This document shows positions 61,502-64,000 of a stretch of DNA of 64,000 nt, piece by piece. Source of the stretch: Armatimonadota bacterium (GTDB lineage: Bacteria > Armatimonadota > UBA5829 > DTJY01); the NCBI GenBank assembly GCA_023511795.1, contig JAIMAU010000001.1:202384-266383 (forward strand), given 5' to 3'. Position 1 is the stretch's first letter. Every line of letters starts with the position of its first letter. The notes under the pieces were generated by a model. The model ran no database searches. It saw only the letters and a list, made by a program, of their open reading frames with translations, and had not been told where the DNA came from. The translations under genes were made by a program, and so were the position numbers.

Positions 61502-62398
61502 CTAGTCATTTGTCATCCTGCGTTTCAATTCGTTGATGCTTTCTTCGAATCCGAGTAGGGGGGTGCGAAGCTGTTTGACAGTATTTGAAACGTCGAGCAC
61601 AAGTATTTTGGAGCGGTTGGCAATTCCTGGAGAGGAGTCCATATACATTGGTTCGATTAGCGATTTAGGGAGATTGAAGACCTCTGCAATTTTCAGTGCC
61701 CACTCGAGGCGTGAGACGACGTTGGGGCACTCGACGTGGAAGATGCCGGTGAGTCGGCGTTCGACAATCTCGAGGCAAGCGTCGGCAAGATTCCATGCAG
61801 GGATTGGGCACCGATATTGGTCTGCGTAAGCTTTGATTCTATTGCCTGCCTTAAGAGCGTCGATTATTTTGTCGGAGAAGGATTCTTGGAAGGGGAACTT
61901 ACGCGGGCCGAAGATAATTGATGTGCGAACGATAGCCCAGCCGGCGTTTGAGGTAGCAACGGCCGCTTCCGCCGCGGCTTTGGTTAGACCGTAGTAGTTG
62001 GGTGGGGAAAGCGTGTCGTTTTCCTTATAAGGGTTTTTCTCGCCGTTGAAGACGGTGTCGGTGGATATGTGAACGAGGTGGGCGCCAATTTTCTCTGCGG
62101 CGCGGACAATGTTAAAAGTTCCGATGACGTTGGATTCGAAAGCCGTGAGTTTATTTTGCTCGCAGAAGTCGGGTTTTGCTTGTGCGGCGGTGTGGATAAT
62201 TGCGTTGGGCGAGGCGCTGGCGATTACCTCTAGCACTCGTTCGGCGTCCGAGAGCTCTAGTTGAACCGTTCGGCAGCCTGGCAGTTCGATGGCGTTTCGT
62301 CTATACGAGGCCGTGACGTCCCAACCTTTTTCCGCCGCTTGAACGGCCGCATAGCTCCCGAGCATGCCGCTTCCGCCTGTGATGAAAAGCTTTTTCAT
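61502..62398 (-). CDS. dTDP-4-dehydrorhamnose reductase-like (RmlD family)
   Basis: A 298-residue short-chain dehydrogenase of the RmlD/extended-SDR type. It has the Rossmann start TGGSGMLGSYAAVQ, AAQAKPDFCEQN and the catalytic YYGLTK (Tyr-x3-Lys) near PPNYYGLTKAAAEAA. The other rml genes are absent here, so the substrate could be a different NDP-sugar. It directly follows an intrinsic terminator: the ATG lies only 9 nt beyond the T-run and has no Shine-Dalgarno, so expression may depend on read-through or on a leaderless-type start. Confidence 0.87.
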   Translation of the reverse strand: MKKLFITGGSGMLGSYAAVQAAEKGWDVTASYRRNAIELPGCRTVQLELSDAERVLEVIASASPNAIIHTAAQAKPDFCEQNKLTAFESNVIGTFNIVRAAEKIGAHLVHISTDTVFNGEKNPYKENDTLSPPNYYGLTKAAAEAAVATSNAGWAIVRTSIIFGPRKFPFQESFSDKIIDALKAGNRIKAYADQYRCPIPAWNLADACLEIVERRLTGIFHVECPNVVSRLEWALKIAEVFNLPKSLIEPMYMDSSPGIANRSKILVLDVSNTVKQLRTPLLGFEESINELKRRMTND

Positions 62399-62406
62399 AG
62401 GCTGTC

Positions 62407-62436
62407 AAAAAGGGCCTCGGCATCCCACCAAGGCCC
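62407..62436 (-). terminator. Intrinsic terminator of the sugar ABC ATPase gene
   Basis: On the minus strand GGGCCTTGG (62436-62428) pairs with CCGAGGCCC (62420-62412), 9 bp with one G-U, followed by TTTTT (62411-62407). It lies between the ATPase stop and the RmlD-like start. Confidence 0.82.
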
Positions 62437-62467
62437 TGTTTAATCCTCTAATCTTTTTGCAAAGGTT

Positions 62468-63574
62468 TTAATAAATTGCCGCCTCGGTTTCGGGATCGAA
62501 GAGATGGCTTTTTTCCATGTCAAAGACGATTTCCATTTCGCTTGCTTCTTTTGCCTTTGTGTCGGCGTCAATTGTAGCGACTAGGTTGTGGTTTCCAGTC
62601 GTGAGGTACATTGTGCAAACGGGGCCCATGGGCTCTATAACATCTACCAGGGCTTTGATAGTATTTTCCTCGGTGGGTTTCACTAGGGGGCTGAGGGCTT
62701 TATCGAAGATGTCTTCTGGGCGAATGCCGAAGATAACCTTCCTACCGACGTATGATTCGAATTTACCATTTTTCGATTCGGGAATTACCACTTTGAAGCT
62801 TCCGGCATCAACGACGTATCTGTCGCTAGCTTTCAGGAGCGTTGCTTCGATGAAGTTCATAGCCGGCGTACCGATGAAGCCAGCGACGAACATGTTTGCG
62901 GGGTTGTTGTATAAGCCGAGAGGTGTGTCTACTTGCTGAACAACCCCGTCGCGCATGACGGCAATTCGGTCACCCATTGTCATTGCTTCGACTTGGTCGT
63001 GGGTTACATAGATAGTAGTTATTCCGAGCCGTCGGTGCAATTTGATGAGCTCGGCGCGGGTTTGGACGCGGAGCTTTGCATCAAGGTTGGATAGGGGTTC
63101 GTCCATGAGGAAGACTTTTGGTTCGCGGACAATAGCACGGCCAAGTGCCACTCTCTGCCTTTGACCGCCGGAAAGCTGCTTTGGCTTGCGGTCGAGCAGG
63201 TCGGTAAGGCCGAGCATTTGTGCGACTTCGGCGACGCGCTTCTTGATTTCTTGCTTGGGGACTTTGCGAAGTTTCAGCCCAAATGCCATATTGTCGTAGA
63301 CGCTCATATGTGGATAGAGCGCATAGTTTTGGAAGACCATGGCAATATCTCGGTCTTTGGGCGAAACGTCGTTTACGAGGCGGTCTCCGATGTATATCTC
63401 GCCCTCGGTGACTTCTTCGAGTCCCGCAATCATTCTAAGCGCTGTCGTCTTTCCACAACCGGAAGGGCCAACGAGGACAAGGAATTCCTTATCCTTTATT
63501 TCAAGATTCATATTTTTGACCGCGACGACAGTCTTAAAAGTCTTGGTTAGGTTCTTTAGTATGACGCCGGCCAT
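62468..63574 (-). CDS. ABC transporter ATP-binding protein, UgpC/MsmK-type
   Basis: A 368-residue ATPase of the CUT1 family that energises sugar importers. Walker [18 protein letters not shown]-loop, signature [15 protein letters not shown], Walker [13 protein letters not shown] and H-loop are all present, and the C-terminal TOBE domains contain GIRPEDIF. Such ATPases often serve several permeases at once; no permease or binding protein is adjacent. ATG has an AGGAGGT site. It is driven by a promoter at 63623-63652 and ends at the terminator at 62407-62436. Confidence 0.95.
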   Translation of the reverse strand: MAGVILKNLTKTFKTVVAVKNMNLEIKDKEFLVLVGPSGCGKTTALRMIAGLEEVTEGEIYIGDRLVNDVSPKDRDIAMVFQNYALYPHMSVYDNMAFGLKLRKVPKQEIKKRVAEVAQMLGLTDLLDRKPKQLSGGQRQRVALGRAIVREPKVFLMDEPLSNLDAKLRVQTRAELIKLHRRLGITTIYVTHDQVEAMTMGDRIAVMRDGVVQQVDTPLGLYNNPANMFVAGFIGTPAMNFIEATLLKASDRYVVDAGSFKVVIPESKNGKFESYVGRKVIFGIRPEDIFDKALSPLVKPTEENTIKALVDVIEPMGPVCTMYLTTGNHNLVATIDADTKAKEASEMEIVFDMEKSHLFDPETEAAIY

Positions 63575-63622
63575 ATTATGGCGTACCTCCTCATGCTGTT
63601 TCAGGAAAATTTGCGATAATCA

Positions 63623-63652
63623 ATTATAGTTAAGGCCCTCACTTCTTGTCAA
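63623..63652 (-). promoter_or_regulatory. Strong sigma70-type promoter of the ABC ATPase
   Basis: On the minus strand TTGACA (63652-63647), 18-bp spacer, TATAAT (63628-63623), 48 bp upstream of the ATG. Confidence 0.85.
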
Positions 63653-63709
63653 CGGATGCAGGTTAATAAGGGAATTGGAAATTGGGATAGCGGAAACCAT
63701 GACTGTGAG

Positions 63710-64000
63710 TTAAATGTGCGGCTGTATTTTTTCAACAATCTGATTTTTTGGCACTGCGCCCACAATTGTTTCAATGACATTCCCGCTTTTGAAGAGCATT
63801 AAGGTAGGGATGCTCATTATTCTGAATTGCGCGGCGACCAATGGGGACTGGTCTACATTAACCTTGGCAACCTTGAGCTTTTCCTCGTAATTTTGTGCTA
63901 CTTCTTCTACGATGGGTGCAATCATTCGACAAGGTCCACACCATGGTGCCCAAAAGTCAACAAGGACTGGGGTGGTGGATTGCAGAACTTCCTGCTCGAA
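63710..64000 (-). CDS. trxA: Thioredoxin, partial (5' end outside window)
   Basis: The 3' part of a thioredoxin; the reading frame is open to the window edge. Reading toward the stop it contains the dithiol WCGPC inside [13 protein letters not shown], then the conserved [10 protein letters not shown] cis-Pro loop. A canonical ~110-residue TrxA would lack about 13-15 N-terminal residues here. It is the cytoplasmic general disulfide reductase. Confidence 0.92.
   Translation of the reverse strand, partial: FEQEVLQSTTPVLVDFWAPWCGPCRMIAPIVEEVAQNYEEKLKVAKVNVDQSPLVAAQFRIMSIPTLMLFKSGNVIETIVGAVPKNQIVEKIQPHI

Overview
The window is bacterial: tRNA genes with encoded CCA ends, a ClpP/ClpX/Lon proteostasis block, bacterial ribosome-binding sites (including many GTG and TTG starts), near-consensus sigma70-type promoters and a T-box riboswitch. 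The T-box, the DUF1638 and Fe-S aldo/keto reductase genes, the Nfn/Sud-like flavoprotein pair, the giant CoA-dehydratase activase and the DUF6785-type membrane protein together suggest a terrabacterial anaerobe or facultative organism, for example an Armatimonadota-like lineage. That placement is inference from gene content, not proof.

Layout. 1-2.2 kb: acpS and the NAD(P)HX repair gene nnr. 2.2-12 kb: a same-strand signalling cluster (two membrane FHA proteins with zinc-ribbon-like cysteines, a methyltransferase, a VWA protein, a soluble double-FHA protein, a PP2C phosphatase, a membrane Ser/Thr kinase with TPR-like repeats, and a helical-repeat protein). 12-16.1 kb: hisC, DAHP synthase, prephenate dehydrogenase, cytidylate kinase, and an orphan HicB-like gene. 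16.3-17.1 kb: four tRNAs (Arg, Lys, Leu, Gly) with structured spacers and a candidate small RNA behind a perfect promoter. 17.1-23 kb: tig-clpP-clpX-lon. 22.9-31.2 kb: T-box-controlled valS, folC, an RsbW-like ATPase, an unusual Fe-S aldo/keto reductase, a DUF1638 protein and a TGS-domain GTPase.

31.2-52.4 kb is an accessory, carbohydrate-oriented region: an MFS permease, a large six-hairpin-type glycosidase, a DUF6785-like polytopic protein, a sugar isomerase-like TIM barrel, a beta-helix (pectate-lyase-like) protein, a clan GH-A glycosidase, an ADP-ribosylglycohydrolase and a heparinase II/III-like lyase. A 1403-residue BadF/HgdC-type activase sits in the middle. 52.5-58.2 kb holds a small membrane ORF, the Nfn/Sud-like oxidoreductase pair and two translationally coupled radical SAM genes. 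The 1.27-kb gap upstream of that radical SAM pair carries the most unusual non-coding feature: seven 17-bp palindromes spaced exactly 21 bp apart. 59.4-64 kb: two tandem secreted esterases, an RmlD-like reductase, a UgpC/MsmK-type sugar ABC ATPase and a partial thioredoxin.

How it fits together: the signalling cluster looks like a self-contained kinase/phosphatase/FHA-reader system with a VWA scaffold. The accessory region looks like uptake and stepwise breakdown of complex, probably uronate-containing, polysaccharides. The rest is housekeeping: lipid activation, aromatic amino acids, protein quality control, folate and redox balance.
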